40,761 nucleotides of DNA. Origin: an uncultured Collinsella sp. (GTDB lineage Bacteria > Actinomycetota > Coriobacteriia > Coriobacteriales > Coriobacteriaceae). Every line of letters starts with the position of its first letter. Position 1 is the first letter of the stretch. The DNA lies in contig CABUDJ010000008.1 of the NCBI GenBank assembly GCA_902490325.1, positions 1-40,761 of the forward strand, given 5' to 3'. This document shows, in pieces, positions 32,095 through 40,061 of this stretch. The notes beneath the pieces were generated by a model. It did not search any database, was not told where the DNA came from, and saw nothing but the letters and a program-made list of their open reading frames with translations. The position numbers and the translations under genes were made by a program.

Positions 32095-32337
32095 ATGGAC
32101 CGCTCCGAAATCTTCGATAAGATCGCCGAAGTCGCCGCTGACGTTCTGGGCGTCGATGTCGCTGACATTAGCGACGAGACTACCTTTGACGATCTCGATG
32201 CCGATTCGCTCGAGCGTCTGCAGCTGGTGACGGCCATCGAGGACGAGTTCGACCTCGAGATCGATGACGAGACCCTGCTGTCGCTCAACTCTGTCGCCGA
32301 CGCTGTCGACGCTATTGAAAACGCCAAGGAGGCCTAA
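32095..32337 (+). CDS. acpP: Acyl carrier protein
   Basis: 80 residues, strongly acidic. The phosphopantetheine attachment site is Ser38 in DADSLERLQLV. ATG 32095 follows GAGAGGAAG; an upstream in-frame start has no site. The leader holds a TAGAAT -10-like box (32018-32023) and a TGGCGC/GCGCCA hairpin (32037-32058). The gene sits between plsX and rnc, the usual place, and its AAGGAGG near the 3' end serves rnc. Confidence 0.95.
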   Translation: MDRSEIFDKIAEVAADVLGVDVADISDETTFDDLDADSLERLQLVTAIEDEFDLEIDDETLLSLNSVADAVDAIENAKEA

Positions 32338-32340
32338 GTC

Positions 32341-33066
32341 TTGGCTTTATCTCAACGACTCGCGCGCGCCCAGGAAATCCTGGGCCACGAGTTCAATAAC
32401 AAGGTGCTGCTGCGCGCGGCGCTTACGCACCCCTCTGCCGTGGAAGGTCAGCCCGTCTCGGCGAGCTATGAGCGCCTTGAGTTTTTGGGCGATTCCATTT
32501 TGGGTGCCGTGGTTGCCCGCTCGCTCTTCGAGTCCTATCCGGAGTTTGACGAGGGCAAGCTTACGCGCCTGAAGGTGTCGCTCGTCTCGGGTGCCACGCT
32601 GTCCGAGGTGTCTCATGAGCTGGGCATCGACGACATCATCATCTTTGGTGCCTCTGAGACCGGCACGGGCGCGCGCGGCCTGCATTCGGCGCTCGAGAAC
32701 GTCTACGAGTCGCTCGTGGGTGCCCTGTACCTGGATGCCGGCTGGGACGTTGCGGCGGAGTTCATCCACCGCACGCTTAAGCCGCACCTGGCTTCCGAGC
32801 GTGCCGAGCATCCTGCGAACCCCAAGTCGTTTTTGCAGGAGTGCGTGCAGGCCGACGGCCACGAGCCTCCGGCGTACAAGCTCGTTGGCTCTGAGGGGCC
32901 GGCGCACGCACCGACCTTTACCGCTGTGGTGCTCATCGACGGTATCCGCCAGGGCCGCGGCACCGGTTCCTCCAAGAAGGAGGCCGAGGGAGCCGCTGCG
33001 CTCGAGGCGCTTGATCGCATGGGTTACACCACCAACGGCGTGATTCTCAACAAGAAGCCTGTTTAA
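32341..33066 (+). CDS. rnc: Ribonuclease III
   Basis: 241 residues. Cuts double-stranded RNA, including rRNA precursors. The signature ERLEFLGDSIL (44-54) carries Glu44, Glu47 and Asp51. The later helix LENVYESLVGALYLD has Asn120 where E. coli RNase III has Asp114; Glu123 matches Glu117. A double-stranded RNA-binding domain fills the C-terminal third (NPKSFLQECVQADGHEPPAYKLV to KKEAEGAAALEAL). TTG 32341 is the start: AAGGAGG (32326-32332) stands 8 nt upstream, inside the acpP 3' end. Confidence 0.94.
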   Translation: MALSQRLARAQEILGHEFNNKVLLRAALTHPSAVEGQPVSASYERLEFLGDSILGAVVARSLFESYPEFDEGKLTRLKVSLVSGATLSEVSHELGIDDIIIFGASETGTGARGLHSALENVYESLVGALYLDAGWDVAAEFIHRTLKPHLASERAEHPANPKSFLQECVQADGHEPPAYKLVGSEGPAHAPTFTAVVLIDGIRQGRGTGSSKKEAEGAAALEALDRMGYTTNGVILNKKPV

Positions 33067-33076
33067 GCGAGGAACC

Positions 33077-36000
33077 GTGTATCTTAAGTCCCTCACGCTC
33101 AAAGGGTTCAAGTCGTTTGCCGACCGCGCCCATATGACGTTTGAGCCGGGCCTGACCGTCATCGTCGGTCCCAACGGCTCGGGAAAATCGAACATCTCCG
33201 ACTCGATTCTGTGGGTCCTGGGCGAGCAGAGCGCCAAGCAGTTGCGCGGCCAGGCCATGGAGGACGTCATCTTCTCGGGCTCGTCGGCGCGCAAGCCGGT
33301 GGGTGTCGCCGAGGTCACGCTGGTGCTCGATAACTCGGACCATATGCTTCCCGTCGACTTTGACGAGGTGGCTATCACCCGCCGCATGTACCGCTCGGGC
33401 GAAAGCGAGTACCTCATCAATTCGAGCCCGTGCCGCCTGATGGACATCCAGGATATCCTGCACGATTCGGGACTGGGCAAGGATACGCATTCCATCATCA
33501 GCCAGGGCAAGCTCGATGCCATTTTGCAGAGTCGCCCCGAGGAGCGCCGTGCCCTCATTGAGGAGGCCGCCGGTATCTCCAAGCACAAGCGTCGCAAGGA
33601 GCGTGCGCTCAAAAAGATCAAGTCGATGGACGAGCACCTGACCCGTGCCCGCGACATCAATAAGGAGATCGCCCGTCAGCTGCGGCCGCTGGAGCGTCAG
33701 GTCGATCGCGCGCGCAAGTACAAAGAGCTGTCCTCGCGCGCGAACGAGCTTACGCAGATGCTGGCCGTCGATGAGCTCCGTTCGCTGCAATCGCAGTGGA
33801 ACGACCTGGAGAGCCGCTCTAAGGAGGGCGCCGCCGAGCTGGAGCTCGCGCAGTACCGCTTGGGTGAGAAAGAGCGCGAGCTCGAGAAGCTCCAGGTCAT
33901 GCTCGAGGAAAAGGGCCTGTTTGTGGGCGACTTGGGCGAGCAGCGCCGTCATATGCAAGACGTGGTCGGCCGCATTAACTCCGATATGCGCCTGCTCGAG
34001 GAAAAGGGCCACAACATGGTGTCGCGCCTGTCCGACATGCGCGGCCAGATCTCGAGCTCCGAGCATCAGCGCCGGCGCGTGGTCGAGGAGCTCGAGGATG
34101 CGCGTGCCCAGCTCGAGGAAGTGACCGGTGCGCACATGCAGGCCCAGGACGACGTCGACGCCGCCGGCCCTGCCGCCGCCGAGCTTCACGAGCGCCGCGT
34201 GGCGCTCGATGCGCAGATTTCGCAGCTTACGCGCGAGCAGCGCGATGTGCAGCGCGTTGCCGATAATGCTGCGCTCGAGCTCGCCAAGGTGAAGGACTCG
34301 CTGAGCAACGCCGAGGTCGAGGACAACATGTATGCCTCGCGCCTGGAGCAGATCGATGAGCAGCTCGAGGAGGTCACGGCATCGCTTGAGAGCCGCCGCG
34401 ACCGTGCTGAGGATCTTGAGAGCGCCCTTGAGGCAGCTCGTCAGGCCCAGAGCGATGCACGCGAGGCCACCGAGACGGCACGCTCTGCCCTCAAGGACCT
34501 GCGTGCCCGCGAGAGCGAGGCGCGCAACAAGCTGTCCGAGGTGCGCTCGGAGCTCGCGAGCCAAAAGAAGCTCGATGCTCGCATGGCCGACAGCTCGCCG
34601 CTCGTAAGCCGTCTGGTGGGCGCGCTGGGCGATGATGTTTCGGGCCGTCTGGGCGATGTACTCGAGGCACCGCGTGAGCTTGAGGGCCTGGTTGAGCAGC
34701 TGCTCGCCGGCGATATCGATGCCCTGCTGTTCGATAACGCTGCCGCACTTGAGCGTGCCGGTCGCGCTGCCTTGGACCAGAAGAAGGCCTCGGGTGAGGC
34801 GCTGCTGGTGGCGCGCAGCGTGAGCGGCTCTGCGGCCGCCGAAGGTGCCGCCGGTACCCGTCTTGTTGATCGCCTGTCCGTGCGTGCGGGCTACGGTCCG
34901 GTCGTCGAGGCATTGCTCGGCGGCTATTACGTGGTCGATGACTTGCCTTGTGCGCTGTCCGCGCCGGTCGTTGATGGCGTGACCTATGTGACTCCCGATG
35001 GCGCACGTGTTGCCTGCGGCGGCCTGGTTCGCGTGGGGCTTGATGCCGGCGAGGCTTCGGGCGCTCTGGAGCGCAAGCGTCGTATCCGCGAGCTGGAAGG
35101 CCTGGAGCCCGATCTTGCTGCCGCGTTTGAGCATGTTTCTGATCAGGTCGTCGAGGCCAATGCGGCCGTCGAGGAGGCGCGCGCCGCCGAGGGCGATGCC
35201 GCCGGCGAGATTGCCCGTCTTGAGGGCGAGCGCCGCTCGCTGCTCTCTGAGATCGGCCGCCTGGAGCAGAGTGCCAACAATGCCGAGGTCGAGCGCGTGC
35301 GCATTTCCAAGCGCCGCGAGCAGGCCGCAGAGGCCGTTCGTGCCGCACGTCCGCGCGTGGACGAGCTCACTCGTTCGCGTGACGAGTCCCGTGCGCAGGC
35401 GAGCGACTTAGGCTTGCAGATTGCCGAGGCCAACGACGAGCTCGATCGCGTGCGCCGTGACGATTCTGAGGCAGCCGGTAAGCTCGCCGACGCCAAGGTG
35501 CGCCTGGCCCAGACGAGCGAGCGTCTTCGTTCTCTGAGGGGCCGCGTGCCCGACCTGGAGCATCGCCTGGAGGGCATCGACCGCCGTATCCGCGGAACAC
35601 GCCAGGCCTCGCGCTCGCTTGAGCTGCTGCGCCTTCGCGTCGATCCCATGCACGAGCGCTATTCTGCCCTGTTGGAGCGCGCCTCGGACTGGGCTGCGCG
35701 CCTGCGCGATCAGGCAACGCTTGAGGAGGCGGACTCGGCTTCGCTTAAGAAGACCATCGAGGACGCCAAGACCGAGGTCGCCCGCGCCAAAGAGAGGGTC
35801 GATGCTGCCGCCACGACGCAAAATGAGTTCAAGGTGGCGCGCGGCAAGCTCGAGGTGCAGGTCGAGGCTGCCATCAAGGCCATCACCGCTGACGGTACCA
35901 CGGTGCTCGAGGAAGCGCTCATGCTGCCGGCGCCCACCGACCGCGACGCCGCCGAGCGCGAGCTCAACCAGCTCGTGCGCCAGATCAACAATCTGGGTCC

Positions 36001-36613
36001 TGTGAACCAGGTTGCCATGGAGGAATACGAGCAGCTCAAGCGCCGTGTCGATTACATCGAGGAGCAACTGGCCGATCTGGAGAGCGCGCGCAAGGCGCTC
36101 ACCAAGATCACCGTGGCGATCGACCGCAAGATGCGCAAGGCGTTCTTGGTGACGTTTGAGAAGGTTGACGCGAATTTCCGCGAGATCTTCGCCATGCTCT
36201 TCCCGGGCGGTCAGGCTCATCTGGAGATGACCGATCCCGAGCATCCTGCCGAGACGGGTATCGAGGTCGTGGCGCAGCCGCGCGGCAAGCGCATCACCAA
36301 GATGATGCTCATGTCGGGCGGCGAGAAGAGCCTGACGGCGCTCGCCCTGCTCTTTGCTGTGTACCGCACGCGCACGGTGCCGTTCTATGTGCTGGACGAG
36401 GTCGAGGCGGCACTCGATGACGCCAACCTGTCCAAGCTTATCGGCGCACTCGACGTGTTGCGTTCCGATACGCAGCTCTTGGTTATCTCGCATCAGCGCC
36501 GTACTATGGAGGACGCTGACGTCCTCTACGGCGTCTCGATGCAAGCCGACGGCGTCAGTCGCGTCGTCTCGCAAAAACTCGATCGCGAAACCGGAAAGGT
36601 CGTGAATGCATAA
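33077..36613 (+). CDS. smc: Chromosome segregation protein SMC
   Basis: 1178 residues. ATPase of the bacterial condensin. The N-terminal head has Walker A GPNGSGKSN (31-39). Two long coiled-coil arms (about 165-500 and 660-1010) flank a hinge (about 510-650, starting near LVSRLVGALGDDVSGRLGDVLEA). The C-terminal head has the signature LMSGGEKSLTALALLFA (MSGGEK at 1079-1084) and the Walker B FYVLDEVEAALDD. GTG 33077 follows GCGAGGAA. ScpA/ScpB partners are not in the window. The stop overlaps ftsY (TAATG). Confidence 0.96.
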   Translation: MYLKSLTLKGFKSFADRAHMTFEPGLTVIVGPNGSGKSNISDSILWVLGEQSAKQLRGQAMEDVIFSGSSARKPVGVAEVTLVLDNSDHMLPVDFDEVAITRRMYRSGESEYLINSSPCRLMDIQDILHDSGLGKDTHSIISQGKLDAILQSRPEERRALIEEAAGISKHKRRKERALKKIKSMDEHLTRARDINKEIARQLRPLERQVDRARKYKELSSRANELTQMLAVDELRSLQSQWNDLESRSKEGAAELELAQYRLGEKERELEKLQVMLEEKGLFVGDLGEQRRHMQDVVGRINSDMRLLEEKGHNMVSRLSDMRGQISSSEHQRRRVVEELEDARAQLEEVTGAHMQAQDDVDAAGPAAAELHERRVALDAQISQLTREQRDVQRVADNAALELAKVKDSLSNAEVEDNMYASRLEQIDEQLEEVTASLESRRDRAEDLESALEAARQAQSDAREATETARSALKDLRARESEARNKLSEVRSELASQKKLDARMADSSPLVSRLVGALGDDVSGRLGDVLEAPRELEGLVEQLLAGDIDALLFDNAAALERAGRAALDQKKASGEALLVARSVSGSAAAEGAAGTRLVDRLSVRAGYGPVVEALLGGYYVVDDLPCALSAPVVDGVTYVTPDGARVACGGLVRVGLDAGEASGALERKRRIRELEGLEPDLAAAFEHVSDQVVEANAAVEEARAAEGDAAGEIARLEGERRSLLSEIGRLEQSANNAEVERVRISKRREQAAEAVRAARPRVDELTRSRDESRAQASDLGLQIAEANDELDRVRRDDSEAAGKLADAKVRLAQTSERLRSLRGRVPDLEHRLEGIDRRIRGTRQASRSLELLRLRVDPMHERYSALLERASDWAARLRDQATLEEADSASLKKTIEDAKTEVARAKERVDAAATTQNEFKVARGKLEVQVEAAIKAITADGTTVLEEALMLPAPTDRDAAERELNQLVRQINNLGPVNQVAMEEYEQLKRRVDYIEEQLADLESARKALTKITVAIDRKMRKAFLVTFEKVDANFREIFAMLFPGGQAHLEMTDPEHPAETGIEVVAQPRGKRITKMMLMSGGEKSLTALALLFAVYRTRTVPFYVLDEVEAALDDANLSKLIGALDVLRSDTQLLVISHQRRTMEDADVLYGVSMQADGVSRVVSQKLDRETGKVVNA

Positions 36614-37530
36614 TGGGATTCTTCGATGCTCTCTCGCGCGGACTTGAGCGCAGCCGCGAGGCCCTCAACGAGGTCTTCTACTTTGGCGGCGAGGTCGACG
36701 AGGATTTTTGGGAGGACCTGGAGGACACCCTCGTCATGGGTGACATGGGCGCCGAGGTCGCTATCAAGGTCTCCGATGACCTGCGCGATGCCGCGGCCAA
36801 GAAGAACCTCAAGACCGCTCCGCAGCTTCGCCGCGCCCTGGCCGAGCAGCTTGAGCAGCACTTTGTGCCCATCGAGCGAGATCCGTTCTCCGATACGCCG
36901 AGCTGCGTGCTGTTTGTGGGCATTAACGGTGCCGGCAAGACCACGACGGTCGGTAAGATCGCGAGCGCCATGGCTGCCCGCGGCAAGAACGTGGTGATCG
37001 GTTCGGCCGACACCTTCCGCGCCGCCGCCATCGAGCAGCTTGATGTGTGGGGCCAGCGCGCTGGCGTCCCCGTCATCAAGCGCGACCGCGGCTCCGACCC
37101 GGCAAGTGTTTGCTACGACGTGCTCGACGAGGCCGACAAGCGCGGCAGCGACCTGGTGCTTATCGATACCGCCGGCCGTCTACACACGAGCCCTGAGCTC
37201 ATGCGCGAGCTTGCCAAGGTGGTCAATGTGACCCGTAAGCGCGCCGCCAATATGGCCGCCGGTCCCATGCCGGTTTCGGTCGTGCTTGTGATCGACGCCG
37301 CGACGGGCCAAAACGGTCTGAACCAGGCGCTCGAGTTTAACGAGGCGCTGGGCCTGGACGGTATTATCATGACTAAGCTCGACGGCACGGCTAAGGGCGG
37401 TATCGCCATGGCCGTGGCCGAGAAGCTCAAGCTCCCGATCCTGCGCATCGGCGTGGGCGAGCAGGTCGATGACCTGCAGGAGTTTAACGCCAAAGATTTC
37501 TGCCGCGCCCTGGTGGGCGAGTCCAACTAA
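36613..37530 (+). CDS. ftsY: Signal recognition particle receptor FtsY
   Basis: 305 residues. Membrane-side GTPase that receives Ffh-ribosome complexes. It is a short form: the acidic A domain is nearly absent and the N helix bundle starts at once (MGFFDALSRGLERSREAL). The G domain carries GINGAGKTTT (103-112), DTFRAAAIEQL, VLIDTAGRLHTS, VIDAATGQN and MTKLDGTAKGG. Its smc-ftsY-ffh position is standard. Confidence 0.96.
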   Translation: MGFFDALSRGLERSREALNEVFYFGGEVDEDFWEDLEDTLVMGDMGAEVAIKVSDDLRDAAAKKNLKTAPQLRRALAEQLEQHFVPIERDPFSDTPSCVLFVGINGAGKTTTVGKIASAMAARGKNVVIGSADTFRAAAIEQLDVWGQRAGVPVIKRDRGSDPASVCYDVLDEADKRGSDLVLIDTAGRLHTSPELMRELAKVVNVTRKRAANMAAGPMPVSVVLVIDAATGQNGLNQALEFNEALGLDGIIMTKLDGTAKGGIAMAVAEKLKLPILRIGVGEQVDDLQEFNAKDFCRALVGESN

Positions 37531-37540
37531 GGAGTAACCA

Positions 37541-39016
37541 GTGTTTGATTCCCTGAGCGATCGCCTCAACGACACATTTGACCGCCTGCGCGGCAAGGGT
37601 AAGCTGACCGAGGCCGATATTACTTCGGCCATGCGCGACATTCGCATGGCCCTGCTCGAGGCCGACGTTAACTTTAAGGTCGTCAAGGAGTTCGTCGCCA
37701 AGACCAAGGAGCGCTGCATGACCGCCGAGGTCATGGAGTCGCTGTCGCCGGCGCAAAACGTCGTCAAGATCGTGCTCGACGAGCTCACCGAGATGCTCGG
37801 CTCAACCGAGAGCAAGCTCGTCTTTAGCAACCGCATTCCCAATGTCATCATGCTCGTGGGCCTGCAGGGCTCCGGTAAGACCACGGCGGCCGTAAAGCTG
37901 GCCTACCTGCTCAAGAAGCAGGGCCGCTCGCCGCTGCTCGCCGCGTGCGACGTCTATCGTCCCGCCGCTGCCGACCAGCTGGCCACGCTCGGTGGCGAGA
38001 TCGGCGTGCCGGTCTTCCGCGGTGACGGCGCGCACCCGGTCGACATTGCCAAGGGTGCCATCCAGGAGGCCGTCGACCACCTGCGCGACGTGGTCATTGT
38101 CGATACCGCCGGTCGTCTTCAGATTGACGAGCAGATGATGCAGGAGGCCGTCGACATCAAGAAGGCCGTCAAGCCCGATCAGGTGCTGATGGTCGTCGAC
38201 GCCATGACCGGCCAGGACATCGTCAATGTGGTCTCGACGTTTGCCGAGCGCACCGACTTTGATGGCGTGATTATCTCCAAGCTCGACGGTGACGCCCGTG
38301 GCGGTGGCGCACTTTCGGTGCGTCAGGTGACCGGCAAGCCCATCAAGTTCGTGAGCATGGGCGAGAAGCCCGATTCGCTTGAGCCGTTCTATCCCGATCG
38401 CATGGCCAAGCGCATTCTGGGCATGGGCGACGTCGTAGGTATTATCGAGAAAGCCCAGGAGGCGGCCGACGCCGAGCAGCTCGAGGCTGCCGAGCGCATG
38501 CTGCGCGAGGGCTTCACCATGAACGATATGCTCGATCAGATGAAGGCCGTCAAGAAGATGGGCGGCATGAAGGGCATCCTGGGTATGCTCCCCGGCGGCC
38601 AGCGCGCGCTTAACCAGATGGGCGGAAACCTGGACGAGGGTATCTTCGATAAGAACGAGGCCATCATCATGTCGATGACCAAGGAGGAGCGCCTGCGTCC
38701 CTCCATCATCAACGGCCAGCGCCGCGCCCGCATTGCCAAGGGCGCCGGCGTGACCCCCACCGAGGTCAACAGCCTTATGAAGCAGTGGGGCGAGATGAAC
38801 AAGATGATGGGGCGCATGCGCACGATGGCCAATCAGGCACAGGCCGGCGGCAAAAAGGGCAAGAAGGGAAAGAAGGGCAAGAAGATGCGCATGCCCAATA
38901 TCCCTGGCCTGGACGCTATGGGTCTGGGCGGCATGGGCGGCCTGGGCACGGGCGGTCCCAAGTCCGATATGGAGCTGCTGCGCCAGATGGAAGCGCAGAT
39001 GCGTAATAAGAAATAG
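37541..39016 (+). CDS. ffh: Signal recognition particle protein Ffh
   Basis: 491 residues. Binds signal peptides and 4.5S RNA and docks on FtsY. The N domain starts MFDSLSDRLNDTF. The G domain has GLQGSGKTTA (107-116), DVYRPAAADQL, VIVDTAGRLQIDE and ISKLDGDARGGGA. The methionine-rich M domain (about 325-430) includes EGFTMNDMLDQMKAVKKMGG and the RRARIAKGAG RNA-binding turn. The tail has a Lys-Gly repeat (KKGKKGKKGKK) and a Gly/Met-rich end. GTG 37541 follows AAGGAG with 6-nt spacing. No rpsP or trmD follows. Confidence 0.96.
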   Translation: MFDSLSDRLNDTFDRLRGKGKLTEADITSAMRDIRMALLEADVNFKVVKEFVAKTKERCMTAEVMESLSPAQNVVKIVLDELTEMLGSTESKLVFSNRIPNVIMLVGLQGSGKTTAAVKLAYLLKKQGRSPLLAACDVYRPAAADQLATLGGEIGVPVFRGDGAHPVDIAKGAIQEAVDHLRDVVIVDTAGRLQIDEQMMQEAVDIKKAVKPDQVLMVVDAMTGQDIVNVVSTFAERTDFDGVIISKLDGDARGGGALSVRQVTGKPIKFVSMGEKPDSLEPFYPDRMAKRILGMGDVVGIIEKAQEAADAEQLEAAERMLREGFTMNDMLDQMKAVKKMGGMKGILGMLPGGQRALNQMGGNLDEGIFDKNEAIIMSMTKEERLRPSIINGQRRARIAKGAGVTPTEVNSLMKQWGEMNKMMGRMRTMANQAQAGGKKGKKGKKGKKMRMPNIPGLDAMGLGGMGGLGTGGPKSDMELLRQMEAQMRNKK

Positions 39017-39041
39017 GGCTGTAATTCCAGCTTGATATGGC

Positions 39042-39077
39042 AAAGGCCACTCGGAAGCTACCGGGTGGCCTTTGTTG
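39042..39077 (+). terminator. ffh terminator
   Basis: AAAGGCCACTCGG (39042-39054) pairs with CCGGGTGGCCTTT (39061-39073) with one T-G pair, followed by GTTG. It lies 25 bp after the ffh stop and 60 bp before the 3' end of the convergent gene, so it may serve both strands. Confidence 0.75.
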
Positions 39078-39136
39078 TTGGCTTTGATTGTTGGGTTGCG
39101 TTCGTCGTCGCGCCCCGAGCTCGAGGTGCTGTGCCG

Positions 39137-39559
39137 TTAGTGGCAGCCGCAGCCCTCGTGGCCCTCGTCCTCGTGATGGCCGTGGCAGCTGCAGGACTCG
39201 CCATGGGCGTGGGCGTGGTCATGGTCGTGGCAGTCGCACGTGGCCTCGCCGTTCTGCGCGAGCGTGCCGGCGATAAGGGCCTCGACGCAAGCGTCGCAGT
39301 TACCCTGGGCACCTGCGTATACCGTGATGCCGGCTTGAGCAAGCGCGTTGATGGCGCCACCGCCGATGCCGCCGCAGACGAGCGTGTCCACACCGCCGTT
39401 GGCGAGCAGGCCCGCCAGGGCGCCGTGACCGGTGCCGCCGGTGCCCACGACCTGCTCGTTGAGCACCTTGCCGTCCTGAATATCATAGATCTTGAACTGC
39501 TCGCTGCGGCCAAAGTGCATAAAGATGTTGCCGTTGTCGTACGTGGTTGCCACCCTCAT
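39137..39559 (-). CDS. Possible internal product: stand-alone NifX-like domain
   Basis: Within the fusion gene, ATG at 39559-39557 is preceded by a near-perfect Shine-Dalgarno AAAGGAGGT (39575-39567) with a 7-nt spacer. It is in frame and would give a 140-residue protein starting MRVATTYDNGNIF, which is exactly how separate NifX-like proteins begin. It may be a real second start, or a remnant of an earlier separate gene. Confidence 0.45.
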   Translation of the reverse strand: MRVATTYDNGNIFMHFGRSEQFKIYDIQDGKVLNEQVVGTGGTGHGALAGLLANGGVDTLVCGGIGGGAINALAQAGITVYAGAQGNCDACVEALIAGTLAQNGEATCDCHDHDHAHAHGESCSCHGHHEDEGHEGCGCH

Positions 39560-39895
39560 GGTGTCGACCTCCTTTGCTGGCCATACGGCCGTCGTTGTGG
39601 TGATGGGGGAGTACGCGATATTGCCGCCCTCGATGATGAGCGCTCGTCCATTGACCAGCGCGTTTGCCACCTTGCGATGAGCGCGGCTGCAGATTGCCGC
39701 CACCGTGGCGCGGGCAATGCCCATGCGCTGTGCGACTGCCTCCTGATTGAGGCCTTCCAGGTCGCACAAGCGCAGCACCTCGAGCTCGTCGACCGTCATG
39801 TCGATGGCGTCTCCGCTCGCCAGGCCATCGGGGGTAAAACCGCGGTATTCGGGGATGATCCCGACGCGGCGCAGTTTCTCGCGTCTTCCTGCCAT
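39137..39895 (-). CDS. DUF134 / NifX-like fusion protein with metal-binding tail
   Basis: 252 residues, two domains that are often separate proteins. Residues about 1-95 are a DUF134 DNA-binding domain (RREKLRRVGIIPEYRGFTP and a helix-turn-helix LNQEAVAQRMGIARATVAAI). Residues about 113-215 are a dinitrogenase iron-molybdenum cofactor (NifX/NifB C-terminal) domain: IFMHFGRSEQFKIYDI, GTGGTGHGALAGLLANGGVDTLVCGGIGGGA. The last 30 residues are a His/Cys tail (CDCHDHDHAHAHGESCSCH). It is probably a metal- or cluster-sensing regulator; no nif genes are present. ATG 39895 follows AAGGAG with 5-nt spacing. A strong internal ribosome binding site before the second domain suggests a shorter product too. 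The upstream region holds two operator palindromes. Confidence 0.85.
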   Translation of the reverse strand: MAGRREKLRRVGIIPEYRGFTPDGLASGDAIDMTVDELEVLRLCDLEGLNQEAVAQRMGIARATVAAICSRAHRKVANALVNGRALIIEGGNIAYSPITTTTAVWPAKEVDTMRVATTYDNGNIFMHFGRSEQFKIYDIQDGKVLNEQVVGTGGTGHGALAGLLANGGVDTLVCGGIGGGAINALAQAGITVYAGAQGNCDACVEALIAGTLAQNGEATCDCHDHDHAHAHGESCSCHGHHEDEGHEGCGCH

Positions 39896-39909
39896 GCGCA
39901 CTCCTTATC

Positions 39910-39921
39910 TGACATATGTCA
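39910..39921. promoter_or_regulatory. Operator palindrome 1 of the DUF134/NifX gene
   Basis: Perfect 12-bp palindrome TGACATATGTCA, 14 bp upstream of the start codon and about at the predicted transcript start of the - strand promoter. Confidence 0.7.
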
Positions 39922-39926
39922 ACAAT

Positions 39927-39954
39927 AGAATAGCGAACGTGCGGATTTGCGCAA
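39927..39954 (-). promoter_or_regulatory. Promoter of the DUF134/NifX gene
   Basis: On the - strand, -35 TTGCGC (39954-39949), a 16-bp spacer and -10 TATTCT (39932-39927). It lies between the two operator palindromes, so repressor binding could block it. Confidence 0.55.
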
Positions 39955-39962
39955 GGTATTAT

Positions 39963-39974
39963 TGGCATATGTCA
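39963..39974. promoter_or_regulatory. Operator palindrome 2
   Basis: TGGCATATGTCA matches palindrome 1 at 11 of 12 positions. Centre-to-centre distance is 53 bp, about five helical turns, so both sites face the same side of the DNA. Confidence 0.65.
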
Positions 39975-40061
39975 GAAAATGAGGGCTTATGTTTGGGCTG
40001 TGGGGCCGCGTGCGCCTGGGCTACAATGAATCTCGCTTGTAGGCAACTGACAGGAGGGTCA

